A DNA stretch of 64,000 nt, from positions 1 to 64,000 of the forward strand of contig NZ_CABFVU010000006.1 of NCBI RefSeq assembly GCF_902150045.1. Direction: 5' to 3'. The notes below the pieces were generated by a model, which made no database searches, was not told the DNA's origin, and saw only the letters and a program-made list of their open reading frames with translations. Numbering within the stretch: position 1 is the stretch's first letter; each line of letters starts with the position of its first letter. Source of the DNA: Chitinophaga polysaccharea (GTDB lineage: Bacteria; Bacteroidota; Bacteroidia; Chitinophagales; Chitinophagaceae). Below are positions 1-7,335 of the stretch, piece after piece. The position numbers and the translations under genes were made by a program.

Positions 1-1
1 G

Positions 2-922
2 AAGAAGTATAATGGGATAGAGTATACGAGTGAGCTGGATCTGGATATATATGATGCGCAGTTGAGGAATCTGGATCCACAAATTGGCAGGTGGAATCAG
101 ATCGATCCGAAGATAGAGAATATGGAGGCATGGTCGCCGTATGCTTCCAACTATGATAACCCAATCAGGTATAATGACTTTTTAGGAGATGAACCAAATG
201 GCCCAGGTGATCCTATTAAAAAGGTTGGTCTTGTTACCGGTAGGGAATATAATCTTACCGCTCCAACTGGCATAGGATCAGGATTAAAATTTATAGGCCA
301 ATATATAGCAGGAACAGCGAATGAAATAGTCGCAGGGATAAATCAGAATTTAAATCCTGTCTATGCTGCTGTAAATGGTGTGCAAGCTCTTTCTACGGGT
401 AAGGATATACAAACGGGCCGAGCGATGAGTACAGGGGAAGCATCCATGAGTGTTTTGAGTGCAATACCTATATCAAAGGCCGCAAGTATGGTAGGTAAAA
501 TAGCTGGTTTTGCAGAAGGTATGATTGCTCGTGAGGCGACACAAGGTGCAACACAGGGAGTAATGCAAGCTGGCGCTAAGGAAGCATTTAATCCTTCAAC
601 TTTTGCAGAAGATATAGTAAAGCTCAATAAAGCTACAGATGGAGGTGGTGTTTTGTTGAATGGGACTCCATCGTCAGCAATTAACTCCGCGATGTATTAT
701 GAAACAGCTGCAGAACAAGGGGCTGCAATTTTTAGGTCAATATCGGCTGGACACATGTTTGTCAATGGTAATAAAAGAACAGCAGTAGCGGCATTCCAAT
801 TATTTGCTCAACAAAATGACTTAAAAGTCGTAGGGCAGAAGCAAATGATGGATGCATCGACAAAAGTTGCTACAGGGGTAGTTACAGAAGTTTCAGAAAT
901 AGTAAAAATGTTAACTAAATAA
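2..922 (+). CDS. Rhs-family protein C-terminus with Doc/Fic-like toxin tip (5' partial)
   Basis: The reading frame is open from the window edge and encodes the end of an Rhs core (KKYNGIEYTSELD, then IYDAQLRNLDPQIGRWNQIDP), followed by a variable tip. Near the C-terminus the tip carries HMFVNGNKRTA (bases 752-784), a Fic/Doc-type active-site loop (HxFxxxNKR). Known Doc toxins modify EF-Tu and Fic proteins transfer nucleotides or phosphate, so this is probably a polymorphic toxin domain released from the Rhs shell. The position usually held by Asp/Glu in the loop (HxFx[D/E]) is Asn here, so activity may be altered. A small gene starts two bases after the stop and is the likely immunity gene. 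The N-terminal shell lies outside the window. Confidence 0.85.
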   Translation, partial: KKYNGIEYTSELDLDIYDAQLRNLDPQIGRWNQIDPKIENMEAWSPYASNYDNPIRYNDFLGDEPNGPGDPIKKVGLVTGREYNLTAPTGIGSGLKFIGQYIAGTANEIVAGINQNLNPVYAAVNGVQALSTGKDIQTGRAMSTGEASMSVLSAIPISKAASMVGKIAGFAEGMIAREATQGATQGVMQAGAKEAFNPSTFAEDIVKLNKATDGGGVLLNGTPSSAINSAMYYETAAEQGAAIFRSISAGHMFVNGNKRTAVAAFQLFAQQNDLKVVGQKQMMDASTKVATGVVTEVSEIVKMLTK

Positions 923-924
923 AT

Positions 925-1176
925 ATGAATTATATAAGAGAAATAATAGGAAAGAAGAATCCATCACTAGAGGAACTAATTGGTTGTTTTGAGCAGGTTA
1001 AAAAAAATGGGGATACTGCTGTAATAAAGTTTGATGGGGAAAGATTAGAAAATGGATATACGATTTTTATTACGTTCCCAACAATCAAGAGGAAGGAGAT
1101 GATCCGGGCAGATGAAAATGATTTAGTGGTAGGTTTAACAAAAGTATTAACTAGGTATTTAGAAGGGAATTATTAA
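925..1176 (+). CDS. Putative immunity protein for the Doc-like Rhs tip
   Basis: This 83-residue soluble protein has no signal peptide or membrane segment, and I do not recognise a family. It starts two bases after the stop of the Rhs-Doc tip, the position where immunity genes sit in polymorphic toxin loci, so its role is inferred from context. It lacks a clear Fic-inhibitory motif ([S/T]xxxE[G/N]), so if it neutralises the tip it probably does so by another route. A strong hairpin follows 48 bases downstream, making the tip and this gene the end of a transcription unit. Confidence 0.65.
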   Translation: MNYIREIIGKKNPSLEELIGCFEQVKKNGDTAVIKFDGERLENGYTIFITFPTIKRKEMIRADENDLVVGLTKVLTRYLEGNY

Positions 1177-1224
1177 AATAAGGAATACAGGAGAACTATT
1201 GAGTTCTGTATATAAGCGTCGAAG

Positions 1225-1262
1225 AAAAAGGACTGCCTCGTCAATACCGGGCAGTCCTTTTT
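1225..1262. terminator. Bidirectional intrinsic terminator
   Basis: A perfect 13-bp stem (AAAAAGGACTGCC at 1225-1237 pairing with 1250-1262) has a 12-base loop, with A-rich sequence on the left and a T run on the right. It lies between the convergent immunity gene and the XRE regulator and can serve both. Confidence 0.85.
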
Positions 1263-1264
1263 GT

Positions 1265-1600
1265 TTATCTGGAATATGCTTTTTTAGTTTTGTTATAAGT
1301 GATAGCCATATCAATGAAGTAGTAAATTTTTTCTTTTTCCTCCTCCGGTAAGGCTTCAATATCTTCTATTCTTTTAAGGAGCTTTTTATCCAGTACCATG
1401 CTGGTAGAGCCACCAATCAGGTAATCCACGGTAACGCCCAGTTCATCCGCAATTTTTTTAGCCATCTCAATAGAAGGCTTGATCTCACCACGTTCATAGC
1501 GTCCAATAATGGGCGCTGAAGTTCCCACTCTTTTAGCCAGTTCGTCCTGGGATATTTTAAGCTGCTTACGCTGCGTAGCAATGTGTTCACCAAAAGTCAT
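1265..1600 (-). CDS. XRE-family transcriptional regulator of the mobile module
   Basis: The 111-residue protein has an N-terminal Cro/C1-type helix-turn-helix at about residues 5-62 (ISQDELAKRVGTSAPIIGRYERGE, then EMAKKIADELGVTVDYLIGG). A charged helical tail follows (LLKRIEDIEALPEEEKEKIYYFIDMAI), of the kind used for dimerisation. It is divergent from the SymE-like gene, and their shared 145-bp gap contains two face-to-face promoters plus CCAAT/ATTGG-type inverted repeats, so it probably represses both itself and the symE-primase-recombinase operon. A frameshifted relative lies at 8723-9059. Confidence 0.9.
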   Translation of the reverse strand: MTFGEHIATQRKQLKISQDELAKRVGTSAPIIGRYERGEIKPSIEMAKKIADELGVTVDYLIGGSTSMVLDKKLLKRIEDIEALPEEEKEKIYYFIDMAITYNKTKKAYSR

Positions 1601-1640
1601 AAAAAGGTACTTTAAATACCCTGTAAAAGCAGGGGGTTAA

Positions 1641-1671
1641 CAAATTTAGTTACTTATTTATGCTAGTCAAA
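1641..1671 (-). promoter_or_regulatory. Promoter of the XRE regulator
   Basis: Read on the minus strand, TTTG (1671-1668) is followed after 19 bases by TAAATTTG (1648-1641), an exact match to the Bacteroidota -33/-7 consensus (TTTG, then TAnnTTTG). It lies 41 bases upstream of the regulator start. Confidence 0.7.
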
Positions 1672-1681
1672 ATAAATAGGT

Positions 1682-1726
1682 ATTGGTTAATTAAAACCAA
1701 TCCATTACTTTTGTTACCAATTGGTA
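1682..1726. promoter_or_regulatory. Probable operator: two CCAAT-type inverted repeats
   Basis: ATTGGTT (1682-1688) pairs with AACCAAT (1695-1701) across six bases. A perfect 12-bp palindrome, TACCAATTGGTA, spans 1715-1726. Both share the half-site ATTGG/CCAAT. One covers the -33 element and the other the start region of the symE promoter, as expected for the XRE repressor encoded next door. Binding itself is inferred. Confidence 0.6.
1683..1713 (+). promoter_or_regulatory. Promoter of the symE-primase-recombinase module
   Basis: TTG (1683-1685), a 20-base spacer and TACTTTTG (1706-1713) match the Bacteroidota -33/-7 promoter. The SymE-like start codon is 33 bases downstream. The promoter is embedded in inverted repeats that are probably the operator. 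Confidence 0.7.
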
Positions 1727-1745
1727 CTATAAAATATTTTTCCAC

Positions 1746-1964
1746 ATGGGAACAAAACAAATCCGACTAGTCAAGTTACACGGCAAATATCAGGAATTAA
1801 AAGAATGCCGCAATCCAGGCGGGCGCTATGTTGCGTGGCTCAATGTCAGTGGGCTATGGTTAGAGAAAGCAGGTTTTAATGTGGGGGATCAGGTGGAGAT
1901 TACAGTGGGAGAAGAAACACTGATAATAAAAAGAAAGCCTGGTCATGGAAATCAAGGACATTAA
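1746..1964 (+). CDS. SymE-like toxin-family protein
   Basis: The 72-residue protein matches the SymE toxin fold through RYVAWLNVSGLWLEKAGFNVG and QVEITVGEETLIIKRK (residues 27-64), an AbrB-like swapped-hairpin family in which E. coli SymE is an SOS-induced, antisense-controlled toxin. Its end overlaps the primase start by 20 bases, so the two are translationally coupled. The role here is uncertain: it could be an addiction toxin, a DNA-binding partner of the primase, or a regulator. A second, frameshifted copy lies at 9131-9418. No SymR-type antisense RNA can be called from sequence alone. Confidence 0.75.
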   Translation: MGTKQIRLVKLHGKYQELKECRNPGGRYVAWLNVSGLWLEKAGFNVGDQVEITVGEETLIIKRKPGHGNQGH

Positions 1965-3273
1965 GCAGCAGTTGTCTATCGGTCAGGTGCTTGCCCACTA
2001 TGGTTTACAGCCTGATAAACATCAGCGGGTATTGTGTCCGTTCCATCCTGATAAAACGCCTTCTTTACAGCTTTACCCTAAAACAGACACCTATCATTGC
2101 TTTAGCAGTAACTGTAATGCTGGTACCGGTGATGTGATCAGGTTTATACAGCTGATGGAAAAGTGTAGTACACATGAGGCCATCATGAAAGCTAAATCCT
2201 TGTCGGGCGTGGGTAATGCCGTATCTCCAAAGCAAGTATCTGAAACCCCGTCATCATTAAATAATGAAGCGGATCTGTTAGAGCGGGAGGCGTTAATGGT
2301 AAAGGTGTTCAGCTATTATAAGAAAGCACTACCCGTTAGTAAAAGAGCCATCCAGTACCTGCAAGGGCGCAGTATAGATTACGGGCTGCATGATATGGGT
2401 TATAATAGTGGAGGCTTGCATACAGAAAGTAAAAACCATCACCTGGTTAATAGCATGGTAAAGTATGGGTTGCTGAAAGCTAATGCGGTGCATGGTTACA
2501 GCGTATGGGCAAAGGAGAGTGTAATCTTCCCTTTACGTAATCATGAAAATAAAATAGTATCCCTGTACGGCCGTAGTATCAGTAATAATGAGGATCAGCG
2601 GCATTTTTATTTAACCGGTCGTTCTGGCCTATATCCCTGTTATCCTACGCCTGGTGCCACAAGGTTAATACTTACAGAAAGTGTAATAGATGCTGCCAGT
2701 CTGTTACAGCAAGCGGAAATCAGTACAGCGTATGAAGTATTAGCCTTGTATGGCACTAATGGTCTTACTACGGAACATCAGCAGGCCATTATTGCCAGCA
2801 CCGGTTTACAGGAAATTATCTTTATGCTGGATGGTGATGATGCAGGAAAAGCCGCTACCGTAAAGCATAGTAATACGTTGTTGCAGTTGCTGCCCCGTGT
2901 AAAGATCACTACCATACAGCTTCCTGATGGGGAAGATATAAACAGCGTACTACAATCCCATGATGATAGCCGTGTCCTGGTGGAGCTGATCGAAGGCAGG
3001 CAGCCCGTGTCTTTTTATACTGCCCCAGAAACCGTGCCTACTGAAAACCTTACTACACCTGTATTGGTGGAGAGTGATGCCAGGCTGAATACGGTTAATC
3101 CGGAGTTGTTAATTTATGATGGTGGTGTATTGCTTATTACTGTTTTAGGAGGCATCAAAATAACCGGTTTAGACCGGTTGCGGGTAACACTGAAAATAGA
3201 GCATAAGCAAAAACAGTTATTGCCGCTGCGTCATCATCTGGACCTTTATAACCATAGCCATACACAAGGGTAA
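1945..3273 (+). CDS. CHC2 zinc-finger / TOPRIM primase-like protein
   Basis: The 442-residue protein opens with a DnaG-type CHC2 zinc finger (Cys31, His34, Cys52 and Cys57 within CPFHPDKTPS and HCFSSNCNAGTGD). A TOPRIM domain follows, with the invariant Glu in LILTESVID (about 241-249) and the acidic loop MLDGDDAGKAA (about 294-304). Such proteins synthesise primers for mobile elements. The last 80 residues match nothing I recognise. The next gene, a P-loop ATPase, starts 26 bases later in another frame, so the pair may replace a primase-helicase. The start is supported by overlap with the SymE-like gene and by the copy at 9399. Confidence 0.85.
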   Translation: MEIKDIKQQLSIGQVLAHYGLQPDKHQRVLCPFHPDKTPSLQLYPKTDTYHCFSSNCNAGTGDVIRFIQLMEKCSTHEAIMKAKSLSGVGNAVSPKQVSETPSSLNNEADLLEREALMVKVFSYYKKALPVSKRAIQYLQGRSIDYGLHDMGYNSGGLHTESKNHHLVNSMVKYGLLKANAVHGYSVWAKESVIFPLRNHENKIVSLYGRSISNNEDQRHFYLTGRSGLYPCYPTPGATRLILTESVIDAASLLQQAEISTAYEVLALYGTNGLTTEHQQAIIASTGLQEIIFMLDGDDAGKAATVKHSNTLLQLLPRVKITTIQLPDGEDINSVLQSHDDSRVLVELIEGRQPVSFYTAPETVPTENLTTPVLVESDARLNTVNPELLIYDGGVLLITVLGGIKITGLDRLRVTLKIEHKQKQLLPLRHHLDLYNHSHTQG

Positions 3274-3299
3274 TCAGCCAGGTATCAGCCTCCTATGAT

Positions 3300-4625
3300 A
3301 TGAGCCAGCAGGTAGTTACAGCCATTATTGCGCAGCTAACAAATGCGCTGGAAGGTTACCGGGTGCAACGTATGGAAAGTATGCAACCTAAATCAGCAGC
3401 TAAACCGGAGTTATCACCAGCACAACGGGAAGCAGCTATTAATTACCTGAAAGCGCCTGATCTATTAAAGCGTACCAGCGAAGATATAGGCAGGTCGGGC
3501 CTTGTAGGGGAAGAAGTAAACCGGATGATTGCTTACCTGGTGTACAGTAGCCGTAAACAACACACTCCGCTGCATATTATGTTTTTAGGCAGCAGTGGCA
3601 GCGGTAAAACCTATCTGCAGGAACGGGTATCAGACCTGATCCCTGCAGGAGATAAAATAGAGATTACACAGATAACAGAAAATGCGTTTTATTACTTTAA
3701 GCAGGACGAGCTAAAACATAAGCTGCTACTGATCGAGGATCTGGACGGAGCGGAAACTTCCCTGTATCCCTTGCGGGAACTGCAAAGTAAAAAACGTATC
3801 ACTAAAACGGTTACCCTAAAAGACAATAAAGGCAACCTGAAAACGGTTACTGTTATGGTAGAGGGCCCGGTAAGTGTGAGCGGTTGTACCACACGGGAAA
3901 AGCTATACGAAGATAATGCCAACCGTTGCCTGCTGCTGTATGTGGATGCCAGTAAAGAACAGGACCGGCGTATCATGGAATACCAGACCCGCCAGAGTGC
4001 GGGAGCAGTTAACTACAGCCAGGAACAGGGCATTAAACAGCTTTTTAGGAATGTACAGCAGGTGCTGCAACCGGTACGGGTGGTGAATCCCTATGCAGGC
4101 TGTATCCATCTACCGGAGCAAATTTTTAAGCCGCGTAGAACCATGACGCTGTTATTATCGTTTATAGAAACGATCACCTTTTATCATCAGTATCAGCGGG
4201 AAGTAAAGCGGGATAGTAACGGGCAGTCCTATATTGAAACTACGCCGGATGATATTGCTGCTGCGTTTGAGTTGTTAAAGGAGGTGATGTTTAGTAAGGG
4301 TGATGAACTGGCAAGGGCTACGAGGATCTTTTTAGAACAGCTGAGAGATTACCTGCATAATAATGGGGAGGATAGTTTTACTCCACAGCAGATAAGGAAG
4401 CAGTTCAGGCTACAGCCCCGTACCGTACAGCGTTACATCAGGGAATTACATCAATACGGTTATATCCGTCAGGTAAGCGGTTATAAGCATCGTCAGGGTT
4501 TTGAATATGTTATCTTAGACGGTAATGAATATAAGGAGCTTACCCGCCTTATAGATGATCAATTACAGGCCATACTCTCCGGATTACAATCTACTACGCC
4601 TACTGCGACAGTGCCGCGACAGTGA
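3300..4625 (+). CDS. P-loop ATPase of the mobile module (helicase/loader-like)
   Basis: The 441-residue protein has a Walker A motif (GSSGSGKT, about 97-104) and a Walker B motif (LLLIEDLD, bases about 3725-3748). Its C-terminal part contains a winged-helix-like segment (FTPQQIRKQFRLQPRTVQRYIRELHQYGYIRQV). It follows the primase gene and precedes the recombinases, which fits an element replication ATPase or recombination helper; the precise role is not known to me. The stop codon lies inside a cluster of GCGACAGT repeats that continues into the intergenic space. Confidence 0.75.
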   Translation: MSQQVVTAIIAQLTNALEGYRVQRMESMQPKSAAKPELSPAQREAAINYLKAPDLLKRTSEDIGRSGLVGEEVNRMIAYLVYSSRKQHTPLHIMFLGSSGSGKTYLQERVSDLIPAGDKIEITQITENAFYYFKQDELKHKLLLIEDLDGAETSLYPLRELQSKKRITKTVTLKDNKGNLKTVTVMVEGPVSVSGCTTREKLYEDNANRCLLLYVDASKEQDRRIMEYQTRQSAGAVNYSQEQGIKQLFRNVQQVLQPVRVVNPYAGCIHLPEQIFKPRRTMTLLLSFIETITFYHQYQREVKRDSNGQSYIETTPDDIAAAFELLKEVMFSKGDELARATRIFLEQLRDYLHNNGEDSFTPQQIRKQFRLQPRTVQRYIRELHQYGYIRQVSGYKHRQGFEYVILDGNEYKELTRLIDDQLQAILSGLQSTTPTATVPRQ

Positions 4626-4688
4626 GTTACTGTCGCAGTAAGAGGTGCCACAGTAAAGGTTTTAAGTTACTGCGACAACTGCGACAGT
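4605..4688. repeat. GCGACAGT repeat cluster upstream of the integrase genes
   Basis: GCGACAGT occurs at 4605-4612, 4616-4623 and 4681-4688, and its complement ACTGTCGC at 4629-4636. The second and the complementary copy form an inverted repeat with a 5-base loop directly over the ATPase stop. ACTGCGACA is also directly repeated at 4669-4677 and 4679-4687. The cluster could be an iteron, recombinase accessory site or attenuator; the sequence does not decide. Confidence 0.6.
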
Positions 4689-4768
4689 GAAAAAGACTAT
4701 AGTAGTAATTTTTTTATCTTCTCTTTTACTCCGTTTAGTCCCTCTCTTATTATTAAAATTTATTGTTT

Positions 4769-5668
4769 ATGGAAACAGTGTACGTACTGCACAGTAATGA
4801 GCATGTATTACTATGTGCAGGCTTTAAGCAGTGGCTTGAAACGGTTAATTATGCGGAGTGTAGCGTATATAACCTGCCGCGTTATGTAGGTGGGTTCCTG
4901 TATTATCAGGAGCAGCGCGGTAAGATGGGGCTGCAGCAGCTAACGGCAGCCGATGCCAGCAGTTATATAGATCATCTGAAAATGCAAACCGGTATCCGTA
5001 CTGGCCGTGGATATAGTGCAGGACATATTAATAAGTACGTGCAGGCTTTACAACTGTTTAGCCGTTACCTGCGTGAAACCAGTAAAAGCGGGATAGGCTT
5101 TAATCTGGAATGGTTGGAGGATAGCAGAAATAAACCTGTATGGTTAACCGTGCAGGAAATCCAGCAACTATATGAGGCTACAGATGATAGTGTGTTAGGT
5201 CTGCGTGACCAAGCTATACTGGCGGTGTTCTATGGTTGTGGGCTGCGACTGAATGAGGGAGCCGGTCTTGAGGTAGGCGATGTTGTTACAGATCGTCGGT
5301 TATTGTATGTACGTAAAGGTAAGGGGTACAAGGAAAGGTATGTACCTATGGCTGGTGGCAGTTACGAACAGTTGCGGTTATACATAGAACATGGCCGCCC
5401 TCAGTTGTTGCAAACATCTTCACAAATGCTGTTTATAGGCGCAAATAAGGGCAGAGGGCTCACGAAGCAGAGTTTATATGTACGTATTAAGGGACTGGCT
5501 AAAAAGGCCGGATTAATCAAAAATATAGGCACACATACGCTGCGGCACAGCATAGCCACCCACTTGTTACAATCAGGTATGAGCCTTGAACAGATACAGG
5601 ATTTTTTAGGACATGAGGTATTAGACAGCACACAGATTTATACTCACCTTGTAAATGATATGCTATGA
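4769..5668 (+). CDS. Tyrosine recombinase/integrase, catalytically complete
   Basis: This is a 299-residue phage-integrase-family protein. It has an N-terminal SAM-like arm-binding domain and a catalytic domain with Arg in YGCGLRLNEG (about residue 160), the beta-hairpin Lys in RKGKGYKERYVPM, HTLRHSIATHLL (His about 256, Arg about 259), LGHEVLDSTQ and the Tyr of IYTH (about 290). All catalytic positions are present. The ATG at 4769 is preferred over the in-frame TTG at 4763. The end overlaps the next recombinase gene by 4 bases (ATGA), so the two are probably co-translated and may act as a heteromer. Confidence 0.9.
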   Translation: METVYVLHSNEHVLLCAGFKQWLETVNYAECSVYNLPRYVGGFLYYQEQRGKMGLQQLTAADASSYIDHLKMQTGIRTGRGYSAGHINKYVQALQLFSRYLRETSKSGIGFNLEWLEDSRNKPVWLTVQEIQQLYEATDDSVLGLRDQAILAVFYGCGLRLNEGAGLEVGDVVTDRRLLYVRKGKGYKERYVPMAGGSYEQLRLYIEHGRPQLLQTSSQMLFIGANKGRGLTKQSLYVRIKGLAKKAGLIKNIGTHTLRHSIATHLLQSGMSLEQIQDFLGHEVLDSTQIYTHLVNDML

Positions 5669-6522
5669 TGTTCACTGATTATCTAAAGCAGAAGGGGCAC
5701 AGTGGCTCTACCATCAGCACTTACAACAAGTACCTGGCCTACCTTACAGAGTGGTTACAACAGGAGCAGTTATCAGCTGATGTTATCAGTTATACGGAAC
5801 TGCTGGATTTTATCCGTCATCTGCAATCCATGAATAAAAGTAAAGCCCTGATAAATGCTATCTTATGCCCGGTGCGACATTACTTTAATTACCTGGTGGC
5901 GGAAAGTAAACGTACCGATAACCCCGCTACAGGCTTGTTTATGAAAGGCATTATCCGGCGGTTGCCTAATAGCCTGTTAAGCCATGATGAAATGATCCAT
6001 CTATATGAATGTTACAGGTTGCAATTACTGGTAGATGCCTCAAAGAAAATTATGTTAGGTCTGATAATCCATCAGGGAGTAACGGTGGAGGAACTGAAAC
6101 GGCTATATGTAACGGATATTTACCTAAAGGAAGGTAAGGTTTTTATTAGTGGCAGCAGTCATAGTAATGAAAGGTGGCTAAGGCTGGAAGCTACGCAGGT
6201 GCTGGAACTACAAGCCTATATAAAAGCTAATAAGTTTAAAACCGGTCCGTTGCTACAGGAAAATAAGAAACGCAAAGCGAGTGCTAATAACATCGTAAAT
6301 CAGGTGGGTGGTATGATGCGGCAGTTACGGCAGCTTAATGCTAAAGTGATCGATGCAAAGCAGATCAGGAGCAGTGTAATAACAAATTGGTTAAAACAAT
6401 ACAACCTGCGACAGGTGCAGTATATGGCTGGTCACCGGTATGTGAGTAGTACGCAGCGTTATAAACTCAGCAACATGGATGATCTTCAAAATGCCTTGCA
6501 ACGGTACCATCCGTTGAAATAG
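5665..6522 (+). CDS. Second tyrosine-recombinase-like protein lacking the first catalytic Arg
   Basis: The 285-residue protein has the recombinase architecture: an N-terminal core-binding domain (TDYLKQKGHSGSTISTYNKYL) and a C-terminal domain ending QIRSSVITNWL, MAGHRYVSSTQRYKLSN. The segment that normally reads G-[L/Y]-R-x-x-E is HQGVTVEELKRL, so the first catalytic Arg is replaced by Thr, and the first His of HxLR is Lys. The second Arg, His and Tyr remain. It probably binds DNA or partners the complete integrase rather than cutting alone. Its 3' 110 bp recur at 9711-9838 as a remnant. Confidence 0.8.
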   Translation: MMFTDYLKQKGHSGSTISTYNKYLAYLTEWLQQEQLSADVISYTELLDFIRHLQSMNKSKALINAILCPVRHYFNYLVAESKRTDNPATGLFMKGIIRRLPNSLLSHDEMIHLYECYRLQLLVDASKKIMLGLIIHQGVTVEELKRLYVTDIYLKEGKVFISGSSHSNERWLRLEATQVLELQAYIKANKFKTGPLLQENKKRKASANNIVNQVGGMMRQLRQLNAKVIDAKQIRSSVITNWLKQYNLRQVQYMAGHRYVSSTQRYKLSNMDDLQNALQRYHPLK

Positions 6523-7335
6523 TGCGGGTTCTATCTAAAATGATATATCCCTACCCGTTATTATAAAGCCTTTATGTTGAAGGAAAAGCGGTCTCACTGC
6601 GGGCTTGGTCGGCAAAAAGGCGCGCCAGTCCTACGCCCAGCCCTTCCGCTGCGCTTCAGGGGCTGCGCTGCGGCCTGTCACGCTTTTTGCGCTCCTGCGC
6701 CCTCCGTTCGTCTAGCTCCCGGTCTGGCTAAGGGCTGTTTTTAATCGTGGTTGCCTTAATGCCCGCCATCCCTTCGCTGTCCATTTTTGTCCGCCCCCCG
6801 CTCTCCCCCCTGGCCTTCCATTTTTGATTTTGCCGTCCGCTGGCGCTCCCGGCGAGATAAAGGACGAAGGCGCGGCCTGCTGCGGCTCGCCCTCGCTGGG
6901 CCCTTCCGCTGCGCTTCAGGGCCTGCGCTCTGGCTGCCGCCGCAGCGGCCAGGGGGGAATGGCGGTGTGGGGCGGAAGACGTTTTGTTAGGGCGACAGAA
7001 TATAGCCATCAGCGTTATACCGCTGACCCGGCGACGGGAGAATAAACGGCGCGAACACCAGCGTCAGTACCTTGATCAGCTCTTGTACTATCGCGCTTCC
7101 GTCCGGGGATGGATGATGTGATCAGCGGCAGAATATAGGCTGGGCGATAAATCTATGATCAACATGAGAATATAAAATCAGCAGCAGTAACACATCATCT
7201 ATCCCCAGACGGTGACCGCGTTTTATGACCGATCAGATTTTTTTCTTTCATATGAAAAAATAAAATCCGTTATTTTTAGTGGTAGAAGTTCTTTGAGACC
7301 GGTGTTGGAGGAGACGCATTATTATCCGTTTGGGT
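6395..7335 (+). repeat. Direct repeat copy A: int2 tail, GC-rich block, Rhs junction
   Basis: This stretch aligns collinearly with 9711-10651. Similarity is about 90% over the recombinase tail, higher across the GC-rich block, and nearly perfect (two differences seen) from 6960 to 7335. It then stops abruptly at the Rhs HYYPFG codons. The part from 6523 to 7211 has no convincing gene. It is strikingly GC-rich between about 6570 and 6980, with a 20-mer (CCCTTCCGCTGCGCTTCAGG) at 6641 and again at 6901. Small open frames in it are low-complexity and not believable. Function unknown; it may be the element's end, replication origin or transfer region. Confidence 0.85.
7099..7212. repeat. 22-bp inverted repeat at the element/tip junction
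   Basis: Arms at 7099-7120 and 7191-7212 (core GGGGATNGATGATGTG) are complementary with two mismatches and are separated by 70 bases. CAGAATATAG occurs between the arms and again near 6995. The right arm ends at the GTG that opens the orphan Rhs frame. An identical arrangement lies at 10416-10529. Candidate roles are a recombination site, hairpin origin or terminator of the upstream module. Confidence 0.7.

Noticed and set aside
1..6522. Integrated phage or conjugative element
   Set aside because: No capsid, tail, relaxase or type IV secretion genes are present beside the recombinases, at least within the window.
6728..7045. Small open frames in the GC-rich block, repeated at 10061-10375
   Set aside because: Arg/Pro/Gly/Ala-rich translations, open on both strands as expected from high GC. 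Conservation between copies is explained by DNA duplication.
7099..7212. tRNA or structured RNA at the element junction
   Set aside because: The inverted repeat does not fold into a cloverleaf and lacks anticodon and T-loop features; no tRNA gene was recognised in the window.
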